DNA of 15,731 nt from contig VSNO01000112.1 of the NCBI GenBank assembly GCA_009774375.1, positions 1 through 15,731 of the forward strand, read 5' to 3'. The stretch comes from Lachnospiraceae bacterium (GTDB taxonomy: Bacteria > Bacillota > Clostridia > Lachnospirales > Lachnospiraceae). This document shows, in pieces, positions 6,387 to 13,659 of this stretch. The translations under genes and the position numbers were made by a program. The stretch's first letter is position 1, and each line of letters starts with the position of its first letter. Below the pieces are notes generated by a model. The model was not told where the DNA came from, ran no database searches, and saw nothing but the letters and a program-made list of their open reading frames with translations.

Positions 6387-6955
6387 TGGATATTTTTGAA
6401 AAGTGTCCCGCACTGGAAAATGAGAAGCTGTTGGTCAGACTGATCAGGGATCAGGATGCGGAGGATCTGCTGCAGGTCTACGGGGACAAATTCGCACTGC
6501 CGTTTTTTAACAGCGACAACTGCCATGGCAGCAGCTTTTACTGCCGCAGCATGGAGGATATGGCGAACACGATCAAGTACTGGCTGATGGAGTATCATGA
6601 ATATAAGGGGTTTGTGCGCTTTTCGGTCATTGACAAAACACAGGGAAGGGCAGTGGGGACGATCGAGATGTTTAACAGGAGGGCGGGAGACTATTATGAC
6701 AACTGCGGCATCCTGCGGCTGGATCTGGCGCGAAGCCATGAGGAGACCGCGTTTATCTGTGATGTTCTGGCGCTTGTCACGGAGCCGTTTTATGACTGGT
6801 TCGCATGTCCGAAGATCGCCACGAAGGCGGCGGTCTATGCGGTTGACCGGATCGAGGCGTTAAGGAAAGCGGGCTTTGTCAGATCCGAGGAGCCGCTGGT
6901 CGGGGATCACAACATAGCTTATTATGATTACTGGGTGATCGAGAAGGCTGACTGA
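6383..6955 (+). CDS. GNAT-family N-acetyltransferase (RimJ/RimL-like)
   Basis: A 190-residue protein that would transfer acetyl from acetyl-CoA to an amine. It has the ENEKLLVRLIRDQDAEDLLQ opening of the Acetyltransf_3 group, a central FSVIDKTQGRAVGTIEMFN strand pair, and a C-terminal VDRIEALRKAGFVRSEE segment of the kind that follows the acetyl-CoA site. The classical Q/RxxGxG/A loop is not well preserved; LRLDLARSHEET stands in its place. Activity and substrate are therefore uncertain. It overlaps the WYL regulator stop by 4 bases and is probably made from the same transcript, so the WYL protein may respond to its substrate. A second ATG (6386) directly after the first is equally possible as the start. 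Confidence 0.82.
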   Translation: MMDIFEKCPALENEKLLVRLIRDQDAEDLLQVYGDKFALPFFNSDNCHGSSFYCRSMEDMANTIKYWLMEYHEYKGFVRFSVIDKTQGRAVGTIEMFNRRAGDYYDNCGILRLDLARSHEETAFICDVLALVTEPFYDWFACPKIATKAAVYAVDRIEALRKAGFVRSEEPLVGDHNIAYYDYWVIEKAD

Positions 6956-6986
6956 TCGTTCATTGCAGCCGGTTTATCTATGCGCA

Positions 6987-7017
6987 GACCCGTGCAGGGG
7001 AAGGCAGTGCACGGGTC
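6987..7017. terminator. GC-rich hairpin between convergent GNAT and XRE genes
   Basis: gacccgtgca (6987-6996) pairs perfectly with tgcacgggtc (7008-7017) around an 11-base loop. It lies between the 3' ends of two convergent genes and could stop transcription from both sides. Neither side has a T-run, so a simple intrinsic terminator is uncertain. Confidence 0.5.
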
Positions 7018-7042
7018 GAGCGGCGGCAGGGAAAGTCTTGTT

Positions 7043-7768
7043 TTATCTGTTTTTGTATTCAATGTGTGAGCTGGCCTTTGCGCTGCCTTCAATGGTTTCG
7101 CAGGAGATGGTTCCAGCGGAGGCGTCGCCTTCTATCGTATTGCAGCTTATGCTGCAGCCGGCAGAGGCGTTGCCCTCGATCGTATCGCATTTTATTTTGC
7201 TTCCGGCGGATGCGTGACCCTCAACCGTATCACAGTTCACGCTTGCCCCGGCGCTGACATTGCCCTGTATGTTTCCTCCGCAGTTGACGTTTCCGCCTGC
7301 AGACACGTTCATATTCACATCTGGCGTTTCTATGTCGGCATTGCCCCATATCTCTACATGAAGCGCTGTCTGACGCTGTGAAAATTCATCGTCAAACTGA
7401 ATCCGGATGATCGTGTCCCTGCTTTGCGGCTGTTCCGTGTTCCACCGCTGTCTGTTGAGTATTTTTCCGTTTCTGTATTGAATGATATAGAGAGCGTCAT
7501 CCTTGAGTGCCTGTTCTGACAGGCTTGCAGTGATATTATCGTCTGGATTTCCGGTTATATGGTTCTGACCTGACAGGAGATAGTCAACCGACACGCCAAA
7601 GTACTCTGCGAGCTGCGGCAGGAAGGCGATATCGGGACAGGACTGCCCGTTCTCCCATTTGCTGACTGCCTGCATGCTCACGCCGCACACATCGGCGAGC
7701 GTTTCCTGGCTGATTCCTCTGTCTGTCCGAAGTTCCCGGATCATTTCACTTATTTTGAGTTCACTCAT
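7043..7768 (-). CDS. XRE-family regulator with a C-terminal Cys/Gly/Ala repeat domain
   Basis: A 241-residue protein. Residues 6-66 are a Cro/CI helix-turn-helix (GISQETLADVCGVSMQAVSK, WENGQSCPDI, FGVSVDYLLSG). A middle part of about 70 residues has no recognised domain. From about residue 152 to the end there are five repeats of about 15 residues with the core (I/V)xCxTIEGxASAGxx. Cysteines fall at 163, 179, 194, 209 and 223, and one more (Cys205) lies outside that series. Such tails occur in XRE regulators of Firmicutes and look like a small right-handed beta-solenoid; I know of no established function. The start ATG (7766-7768) has GGAGG 6 bases upstream. The promoter region carries a near-perfect palindrome (7787-7807), which suggests autoregulation. 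Confidence 0.88.
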   Translation of the reverse strand: MSELKISEMIRELRTDRGISQETLADVCGVSMQAVSKWENGQSCPDIAFLPQLAEYFGVSVDYLLSGQNHITGNPDDNITASLSEQALKDDALYIIQYRNGKILNRQRWNTEQPQSRDTIIRIQFDDEFSQRQTALHVEIWGNADIETPDVNMNVSAGGNVNCGGNIQGNVSAGASVNCDTVEGHASAGSKIKCDTIEGNASAGCSISCNTIEGDASAGTISCETIEGSAKASSHIEYKNR

Positions 7769-7784
7769 ATAAAACCTCCATTAT

Positions 7785-7807
7785 TTTATAGACTCCAGGA
7801 GCCTATA
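7785..7807 (-). promoter_or_regulatory. XRE promoter -10 box overlapped by a 21-bp palindrome
   Basis: On the minus strand TATAAA lies at 7785-7790. Bases 7787-7807 form tatag-a-ctcc-a-ggag-c-ctata, symmetrical at every pair but one. The palindrome covers the whole 17-base spacer and part of the -10 box; the -35 (ATGGAA) is poor. It is a likely operator, perhaps for the XRE protein itself. Its core ctccaggag resembles the ctccgggag and ctcccggag sites near 1525 and 1658. Confidence 0.6.
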
Positions 7808-7935
7808 TTCCATTATCATATTTGCATTTTCGTAATTCTTTTCTATATGCGCATCTGGAAGGACTGTCGTGCATCTGCTGAAAAAAGCATACCGCATTTT
7901 GCCGGGTTTGTGAAGTGATCATTGGTTGATTTGGA

Positions 7936-7952
7936 CTCAACCTGCGGTTGAG
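7936..7952. promoter_or_regulatory. Short inverted repeat upstream of the sensor kinase promoter
   Basis: ctcaacc (7936-7942) and ggttgag (7946-7952) form a perfect 7-bp repeat with a 3-base centre, 46 bases before the -35 box of the kinase promoter. It could be an operator. The rest of the stretch 7808-7997 shows no convincing gene. Confidence 0.35.
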
Positions 7953-7997
7953 CCGATGAAAGACTTCATTTTTTGACGGCGGTGATGCTTCATTGCG

Positions 7998-8026
7998 TTG
8001 ACAGACCGTGTCTAAGTTTTTATAAT
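7998..8026 (+). promoter_or_regulatory. Consensus sigma-A promoter of the GHKL/LytTR operon
   Basis: TTGACA (7998-8003), exactly 17 bases, TATAAT (8021-8026): both boxes match the consensus at all positions. It lies 61 bases upstream of the kinase start, so basal expression should be strong unless repressed. Confidence 0.85.
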
Positions 8027-8087
8027 TATTTGTATAAAAAATTTGTATCATGATATCGTAACGGATGTGGGAGGGGGAGCGGTACAG

Positions 8088-9428
8088 ATGCCTTTGGTTT
8101 TCAGGATCTCTGTAGTAGTTGTATTGTTTGCGGTGCATGCGTTTTCCGTTTTCTGGACAACGACGGCACTGGTGGGGGAAAGACCGCGGTGGGGGTGGTA
8201 CGCCGTGTACTATGCGGGGTACTCTGTGGTCATGTGGGGAGTGGTACTGCTCATGATCGCGCTCGATGTGTTGGATGAAGACTGGCTCGAGCTGCTGGGG
8301 CTTTCAATCGTGGCACTGATCTTCAGCGTGATCCTCAGGCTGCGGTATCGCGTACCGATGGCCGAGGCACTCGGTGCAGCGATGCTGGGACATTTTCTGA
8401 TCTACACGATCTTTGACTTCCTGACAGCGGCGGCGTCATACTACTCGCCTGTCTTTGACGGGAAATATCTCTATGTGGTGACATCCCTTTTGCTGCCGTA
8501 CATGCTGACGCTGCTTTTTTCCGGGGGGATCGTGTTTGTTCTGAACCGGTCTGAGTTTGCGCAGTATTTTGCCTATCTGTTCCACGGGCGGATGCGGACG
8601 GCGGTCTCGCTGCTGGTCTTTTGCCTGCTGATGCACCTGAAAGCGCTGCTGAATCGTTTTTTCCCGGGTGCGACGACCGATTTTTCCTATGGGCTGTTCT
8701 GCTGTGTGCTGATCCTGTTTGCACTGTTCTGTATCCAGTTTGGCGCCATGTACGCGGCGAGCAGGGACAAGGTCAAGGCGCAGGAGGAGACGATCGCGCA
8801 GCAGCAGGCGCACATGGCGCTGCTTGAGGAACTGCAGGGGGAGATCCGCGCGTTCCGCCATGACTTTACCAATCTTTTGTCCGGCATGGCGCTCTCCGCG
8901 CAGGAGGGGGACGTGGCGGCGATCCAGGAGTTCATGCGGCGTACCAGCGGGTATTTTGATGAGAAGCTGGGCAGCGAGATCCGGCAGATGGAGGGGCTGT
9001 CCAATATCCGGATCTATCCGGTGCGCAGCCTGATCTCCACGAAGCTGAACCTGATGCGCCAGCGCCATATCCAGGTCGCGCTCGAGATCATGAACCCGGT
9101 GACAGGTGTCCGGATGTCGACAGAGGATCTGCTGCGCTGTCAGGGGATCCTGCTCGACAACGCGATCGAGGCGGCATCGAAGGAAGATGGGAGGATCCGG
9201 GTGGTGCTATTACAGGATGCAGGGGAACTGTATATAGCGGTCGCCAACAACTATGATGAGCAGCCGAATCTGGCGGCGCTTACCAAAAGTGGTTACACTA
9301 CGAAAGGGAAAGGACACGGGACGGGGCTGTCGAGCTATCGGAGGATGGTGTCGCGCTGCCCGGACTGCATGACGCGCACTTATATCAAGGACGACTATCT
9401 GGTGCAGGAGCTGCGGATCCCGGTGTAG
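8088..9428 (+). CDS. Membrane sensor histidine kinase, GHKL type (AgrC-like)
   Basis: A 446-residue kinase. Residues 1-222 contain about six or seven hydrophobic membrane segments, followed by a short coiled coil (DKVKAQEETIAQQQAHMALL). The H-box is FRHDFTNLL with His258 as phosphoacceptor, the N-box is GILLDNAIEAA with Asn358, and the G-box is GKGHGTGLSSYR (407-418). This is the architecture of peptide-sensing kinases paired with LytTR regulators. The start ATG (8088) is preceded by GGAGGGGGAG; a TTG at 8043 is in frame but has no such site. The partner regulator follows after 50 bases. No AgrD-like peptide or AgrB processing protease gene is visible, so its signal is unknown. Confidence 0.92.
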   Translation: MPLVFRISVVVVLFAVHAFSVFWTTTALVGERPRWGWYAVYYAGYSVVMWGVVLLMIALDVLDEDWLELLGLSIVALIFSVILRLRYRVPMAEALGAAMLGHFLIYTIFDFLTAAASYYSPVFDGKYLYVVTSLLLPYMLTLLFSGGIVFVLNRSEFAQYFAYLFHGRMRTAVSLLVFCLLMHLKALLNRFFPGATTDFSYGLFCCVLILFALFCIQFGAMYAASRDKVKAQEETIAQQQAHMALLEELQGEIRAFRHDFTNLLSGMALSAQEGDVAAIQEFMRRTSGYFDEKLGSEIRQMEGLSNIRIYPVRSLISTKLNLMRQRHIQVALEIMNPVTGVRMSTEDLLRCQGILLDNAIEAASKEDGRIRVVLLQDAGELYIAVANNYDEQPNLAALTKSGYTTKGKGHGTGLSSYRRMVSRCPDCMTRTYIKDDYLVQELRIPV

Positions 9429-9478
9429 GATCTTGCCAGACGGTGCAGAGAGAATGGGAATGACGAGGGGGAATGACA

Positions 9479-10216
9479 ATGATACCAGTGTATATCTGTG
9501 ACGACGAGCCGGCGATCAGCGCGCAGCTGGAGAGACTTGTCGGCGATCAGATCATGATGATGGAGCGCGATATGGGACCGCTGCAGGTGGTGGACAATCC
9601 GGTCTCGCTGCTTTCGCTGCAGCGGCAGGCGGACGTTCCGGCGATCTATTTCCTGGATATCGACTTTCCGGGGTACATGAGCGGCCTGGAGCTTGCTGTA
9701 AAGCTCAGGCAGTATGATCCGAGAGGATTCATCGTGTTCATCACGGCACACGGCGATATGATGTTTGAGACATTCCGGTATCGGCTGGAAGCGCTGGACT
9801 ATATCGTGAAGGGGGAACCTTCCGTGATGGCCCGGCGTGTGAACGCGTGTCTGGAGAGTATCTGCGAGCGGCTGATGAGTGAGCCTGACGGGAAGAATAA
9901 TTATTGTTCAATAAAGATCTTTGACGCGGTGCGCCACATTCCGCTGCAGAAGATCCTGTATTTTGAGGCGGTGGGAAGCCGCCATACGCTGGTGCTCCAC
10001 ATGGATGATGAGGTGCTGGAGTTCAACAGCAGCCTGAATCATTTCGAGGAGAAGCTGGGGGAGACGTTCTGGCGGTGTCACCGCAGCTTTCTGGTAAACC
10101 GCGCCAGGATCGGCAATGTGCGGCTGAAAGAAAACATGGTAGAGCTTGACAATGGGGAGACGTGTCTCTTGTCCCGCAAGGCGAAGGCGGAGTATGCATC
10201 CGCCCTGCGGGACTGA
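9479..10216 (+). CDS. Response regulator with LytTR DNA-binding domain (AgrA-like)
   Basis: A 245-residue cytoplasmic regulator. The receiver domain (1-125) has acidic residues Asp8 and Asp9 (YICDDEP), phosphoacceptor Asp60 in YFLDIDFPG, Thr89 in VFITAHG and Lys111 in YIVKGEP. The LytTR domain (about 138-240) shows the usual pattern: HIPLQKILYFEAVGSRHTLV, then FWRCHRSFLVN and LSRKAKAEY. It should bind DNA after phosphorylation by the GHKL kinase immediately upstream. An ATG at 9473 is in frame two codons earlier, but AGGGGG at 9466-9471 leaves it only one base of spacing and gives 9479 a spacing of 7, so 9479 is preferred. Its stop lies 9 bases from the stop of the convergent small membrane protein gene. 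Its target genes are unknown. Confidence 0.91.
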   Translation: MIPVYICDDEPAISAQLERLVGDQIMMMERDMGPLQVVDNPVSLLSLQRQADVPAIYFLDIDFPGYMSGLELAVKLRQYDPRGFIVFITAHGDMMFETFRYRLEALDYIVKGEPSVMARRVNACLESICERLMSEPDGKNNYCSIKIFDAVRHIPLQKILYFEAVGSRHTLVLHMDDEVLEFNSSLNHFEEKLGETFWRCHRSFLVNRARIGNVRLKENMVELDNGETCLLSRKAKAEYASALRD

Positions 10217-10225
10217 GGATCATTG

Positions 10226-10636
10226 TCAGCACCGCCACCATTTCATCGGGTTAATCGCGGAGAAGGATTTTTTCTCACTTGAATCCTGACGAGCCGGCAG
10301 TGTCCACTTTTCTGAGATGAACGAGAAGAAGAACAGACACGAGACCACGGACATGAAATCCAGCGGGCTGAGACTCCAGGGAATCTCGCAGATCTCAATA
10401 CCGTAGAGGGCAAGAACTTCGAGAAAACCCAATATGAGTCCGAGGCTCATCGTGTAGCCTAAAGTGTCTGTCATGAGTTTTCGGAAGCGCTCAGGCTCTT
10501 TTCTTGAGATGCTGCCGGAGACTGCCAGTGCTGCCATAAAGATCCAGAATTTAACAGGTTCCTTTCCCGCGATGCAGTCGGTGATCACCAGCACTGCCAC
10601 CAAGATTCCAAAATAAATCATATTTTTCGTTTTCAT
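10226..10636 (-). CDS. Small hydrophobic membrane protein of unknown function
   Basis: A 136-residue protein that I do not recognise. It begins MKTKNMIYFGILVAVLVITD and has about four hydrophobic segments: residues 6-22, 30-45, 70-86 and 98-116. A charged tail ends in NPMKWWRC. Two short related stretches, IAGKEPVKF and ISRKEPERF, follow the first and second membrane segments, which hints at an internal duplication. The start ATG (10634-10636) has AAGGAG 9 bases upstream; an upstream in-frame start at 10720 has none. It is convergent with the LytTR regulator and divergent from the AAA-ATPase-like gene. Good coding signals and a clear ribosome binding site support it as a real gene. Confidence 0.72.
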   Translation of the reverse strand: MKTKNMIYFGILVAVLVITDCIAGKEPVKFWIFMAALAVSGSISRKEPERFRKLMTDTLGYTMSLGLILGFLEVLALYGIEICEIPWSLSPLDFMSVVSCLFFFSFISEKWTLPARQDSSEKKSFSAINPMKWWRC

Positions 10637-10765
10637 ACTGTTTTCTCCTTTTCTAATGTGTATTTGTGGTTTATTGCTTGTTGGGATCACTATATCACAG
10701 GAGGCTGCCGGGTGGAGCAAAGTTTCGCCAGATGCCGGTTTGGGTTCGCGAATGGGAGATGGGCA

Positions 10766-10794
10766 TTGTCCTTCATGGGAAAGTGGTGTATACT
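10766..10794 (+). promoter_or_regulatory. Sigma-A type promoter of the ATPase/alarmone synthetase unit
   Basis: TTGTCC (10766-10771), a 17-base spacer and TATACT (10789-10794), about 48 bases upstream of the ATPase start. It would drive both the ATPase-like gene and the receiver-synthetase gene. Confidence 0.6.
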
Positions 10795-10841
10795 GGAGGA
10801 GACGGGAAATTGCGGGAAAAATGTTTGGGGGAGGCGCAAGG

Positions 10842-12422
10842 ATGGGAATTTATCTGAATCCGGGAAATAAAGGTTTTTGGAGGGCTGTGCGCTCGGAGAT
10901 CTACGTGGATAAGACGGGACTGATCGCGTACACGAACCGGTATCTGAATACAGAGGAAGGGTTTCTATGCGTCAGCAGGCCGCGGCGTTTTGGAAAATCC
11001 ATGACGCTTCGGATGCTTGCCGCCTACTACAGCCGCGGATGTGATTCGAGGGAGCTGTTCGCGGGGTTTCGGATCGCCCGTGACCGGTCCTTTGAGGAGC
11101 ATCTGAACCGGTATGACGTGATCTACCTAAACATGCAGCAGTTTCTGATCGAGGCGGAGCCTGGAAAAGTGACAGAATATCTGGAACAGGAAGTGCTCCG
11201 GGAACTGCGGAAAGTGTACGGGGAATATCTGAACAGACAGGGGATGGGGCTGGCTGCCGCGCTCAGGGAGATTTACGTGGAGACAGACAGGCAGTTTATC
11301 TTCCTGATCGACGAGTGGGACTGCGTGATGCGTGAGCGGCAGGAGTCGGAGGCGCTGCAGAGGCAGTATCTGGATTTTCTGCGCAATCTCCTGAAGGATC
11401 AGGAGTATGCCGCGCTTGCCTATATGACAGGGATCCTTCCGGTGAAAAAATACGGAAAGCACTCGGCGCTGAATATGTTCAGAGAGTATTCGATGACCAA
11501 TCAGAAAGTGCTCGAGGAGTATACAGGTTTTATAGAGACTGAGGTAAAAGGATTATGTGAAAAATATGACATGGATTTTGCTAAAACCAGTGGTTGGTAT
11601 GACGGATATATGTTCAAGAGCTATCGGCATATATACAATCCAAAGTCTGTGGTGGAAGCAATGACTTGCCGGGATTTTTCTAATTACTGGACGTCCACGG
11701 AGACATACGAGGCGCTCAAGATCTATATCGACATGGATTTCGACGGATTGCGGCCGGATATCGTGCAGATGCTTGGCGGTGGGCGCGTCAGGGTCAACAC
11801 GCGCAGCTTTCAGAACGATATGCGCAGTTTCAGGACAAAGGACGATGTGCTCACGCTGCTGATCCATCTGGGCTATCTCGGATATGATTCCATAGCGGAG
11901 GAGGCGTTTATTCCCAATAAGGAGATCATCGGGGAGTTTGAGAATGCCATGAGCGTCGGGGGATGGTCGGAGGTCATGCGCGTTCTGAAAGCCTCGGAGC
12001 AGCTTCTGGAGGATACCCTGCGGGGAGACGCGGCGCGCGTAGCAGAGGGACTTGACAGGGCGCACACGGAGGTGGCATCGATCCTGACCTACAATGATGA
12101 GAATGCGCTTGGCAGTGCGATCGGGCTGGCGTATTACAGTGCGCGGAAAGATTACAGGCTGATACGGGAGTTTCCTTCCGGGAAAGGTTTTGCGGACGTT
12201 GTCTTTCTGCCGCTGCCGTATACGGGCAGGCCTGCACTGGTGGTGGAGTTAAAATATGACAAGTCTGTCAGTGCGGCGATCAGCCAGATCAGGGACAGAC
12301 ATTATGTGCAGGCACTCGAAAACTATGCCGGTGAGATCCTGCTGGTGGGGATCAATTATGATAAGGCGAATCCGGACAAACCGCACAGCTGCGTGATCGA
12401 GAAAGCGGAGAAGCAGTCGTAG
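10842..12422 (+). CDS. AAA-ATPase-like / PD-(D/E)XK nuclease-family protein
   Basis: A 526-residue protein of the AAA-ATPase_like (PF09820) plus PDDEXK_9 (PF08011) architecture, found in many copies in gut Clostridia and Bacteroidetes. The N-terminal ATPase part has the family opening NPGNKGFWRAVRSEIYVDKT, a Walker A-like SRPRRFGKS (45-53) and a Walker B-like FLIDEWD (154-160). The C-terminal nuclease fold shows Glu420 (NDENALGSAI), Asp452 (GFADVVF) and VVELKYD with Glu469 and Lys471, so the catalytic pattern looks intact. The substrate and role are not established; defence and mobile-element functions have been proposed for relatives. The start ATG at 10842 has GGGGGAGG 7 bases upstream; longer in-frame starts lack one. 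Only 17 bases separate it from the next gene. Confidence 0.88.
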   Translation: MGIYLNPGNKGFWRAVRSEIYVDKTGLIAYTNRYLNTEEGFLCVSRPRRFGKSMTLRMLAAYYSRGCDSRELFAGFRIARDRSFEEHLNRYDVIYLNMQQFLIEAEPGKVTEYLEQEVLRELRKVYGEYLNRQGMGLAAALREIYVETDRQFIFLIDEWDCVMRERQESEALQRQYLDFLRNLLKDQEYAALAYMTGILPVKKYGKHSALNMFREYSMTNQKVLEEYTGFIETEVKGLCEKYDMDFAKTSGWYDGYMFKSYRHIYNPKSVVEAMTCRDFSNYWTSTETYEALKIYIDMDFDGLRPDIVQMLGGGRVRVNTRSFQNDMRSFRTKDDVLTLLIHLGYLGYDSIAEEAFIPNKEIIGEFENAMSVGGWSEVMRVLKASEQLLEDTLRGDAARVAEGLDRAHTEVASILTYNDENALGSAIGLAYYSARKDYRLIREFPSGKGFADVVFLPLPYTGRPALVVELKYDKSVSAAISQIRDRHYVQALENYAGEILLVGINYDKANPDKPHSCVIEKAEKQS

Positions 12423-12439
12423 ATAGAGGGGAATTTCAG

Positions 12440-13516
12440 ATGCAAAAGATACTGGTAGTGGACGACGCGGAGATGAACCGCGAACTGTTGAGGGAGATAC
12501 TCGAGACGGATTATGAAGTCGAGATGGCAGGAAACGGAGAGCAGGCGCTGCAGAAGCTGCGGGAATGTCAGGATGAGACGGCAGCGCTTCTGCTGGACCT
12601 GCATATGCCGGATGTGAACGGCTTTGACGTGATCACAAGCATGCGGGAAAACGGGTGGATGGACGATATCCCCGTGCTGATCATCAGCGGTGAGAACGCT
12701 GTCGAGGTGGAAAACAGGTGTTTTGAGCTGGGGGTTGCGGACTTTATCCACAAACCGTTCGTGGACTCGATCGTCAAAAACAGAGTGAGGAATACGATCG
12801 AACTTTTTAACTGCAAGAACCAGCTCGAGAAAAAGATCGAAAGGCAGTCGGCGGCGCTCAAAAAGCAGGAGCAGATTATCAGGATACAGGCGGAGCAGTT
12901 AAGCACCGCGGAGGCGTTCAGCAGGCTGATGATGGAGTACCGCTCTGCGATCATGGAGATGGAGACGAGGCTGAAGGTGCTCAATGCGGTGTTCTCCGAG
13001 CAGTACAAGCGCAATCCTTTTGAATCGATCAAAAGCAGGCTAAAGAAGCCCGAGAGCATCTATAAAAAGCTGGTGCGCAAGGATCTTCCGGTCACGATCG
13101 AGAACATCAGGGAATGCATCGCGGATGTCGCAGGACTTCGCGTGATCTGTTCATTTCCCGATGACATCTACCGGCTGGCGGAGCTTCTGCTCAAGCAGGA
13201 CGACATTATATTATTGAAGGAGAAGGACTATATCAGGACGCCAAAGACAAACGGATACAGGAGCCTTCATCTGATCCTGAGCGTTCCGGTCTTTCTGCCG
13301 GATGAGAAGAAATACGTGAAGGCGGAGGTACAGTTCCGCACGATCGCGATGGATTTCTGGGCAAGTCTGGAACACAAGCTGAAATATAAGAAAGATATCG
13401 ACAATACAGAGGAGATCGAAAAGCAGTTGAAAGCCTGCGCGGATTCGATCGAGGCGCTCGATTACCAGATGCAGGAGATCCGGGATAAGATCGACTATTC
13501 CGGCGGCAGTCTGTAA
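12440..13516 (+). CDS. Receiver domain fused to a RelQ-type (p)ppGpp synthetase
   Basis: A 358-residue cytoplasmic protein. Residues 1-120 are a CheY-like receiver with Asp8 and Asp9 (VVDDAEMN), phosphoacceptor Asp53 (LLLDLHMPDVNGFD), Ser83 in the switch position and Lys105 (HKPF). A coiled coil of about 40 residues (121-160) leads to a small alarmone synthetase domain (about 163-350). The synthetase shows ADVAGLRVICSF (Asp229, Arg234), KDYIRTPKTNGYRSLHL (Tyr273, Arg274, His277) and AEVQFRTIAMDFWASLEHKL (Glu297, Arg300). These blocks follow the order seen in RelQ/YjbM, which transfers pyrophosphate from ATP to GDP or GTP. No hydrolase domain is present. A GAGGGG site precedes the ATG. The obvious reading is alarmone synthesis gated by phosphorylation; this is inferred, and the cognate kinase is not evident. 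Confidence 0.93.
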   Translation: MQKILVVDDAEMNRELLREILETDYEVEMAGNGEQALQKLRECQDETAALLLDLHMPDVNGFDVITSMRENGWMDDIPVLIISGENAVEVENRCFELGVADFIHKPFVDSIVKNRVRNTIELFNCKNQLEKKIERQSAALKKQEQIIRIQAEQLSTAEAFSRLMMEYRSAIMEMETRLKVLNAVFSEQYKRNPFESIKSRLKKPESIYKKLVRKDLPVTIENIRECIADVAGLRVICSFPDDIYRLAELLLKQDDIILLKEKDYIRTPKTNGYRSLHLILSVPVFLPDEKKYVKAEVQFRTIAMDFWASLEHKLKYKKDIDNTEEIEKQLKACADSIEALDYQMQEIRDKIDYSGGSL

Positions 13517-13583
13517 TCTAAGGAATTGTTCAGAGAAAAGCGCGTGATCTGCTGAAATATTTTGCTGGGAGCGATGGTTTGGA

Positions 13584-13612
13584 TTGAATTTAATGCTTTT
13601 GTTTGGTAAAAT
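13584..13612 (+). promoter_or_regulatory. Sigma-A type promoter of the lipoprotein gene
   Basis: TTGAAT (13584-13589), 17 bases, TAAAAT (13607-13612), about 48 bases upstream of the lipoprotein start. The remaining gap from 13517 holds no gene. Confidence 0.7.
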
Positions 13613-13659
13613 GACTGTACAGAACATGTTTTATAGAAAAAATAAAGGAGAAACTGATT

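Noticed and set aside
7050..7260. A CRISPR-like or minisatellite DNA repeat
   Set aside because: The periodicity is at the protein level (15-residue units in the XRE tail). The DNA units are diverged and have no spacer structure.
7803..8138. A possible 111-codon gene on the minus strand upstream of the XRE gene
   Set aside because: It overlaps the consensus promoter and the N-terminus of the sensor kinase, has an unnatural composition and no ribosome binding site.
8436..9068. A 210-codon minus-strand frame inside the kinase gene
   Set aside because: It is a shadow of the kinase gene, rich in Arg, His and Gln, without motifs.
10656..10841. An N-terminal extension of the ATPase-like protein by 62 residues
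   Set aside because: The extension matches no family sequence, runs across the promoter at 10766-10794, and the ATG at 10842 has a strong ribosome binding site and the family's usual opening.
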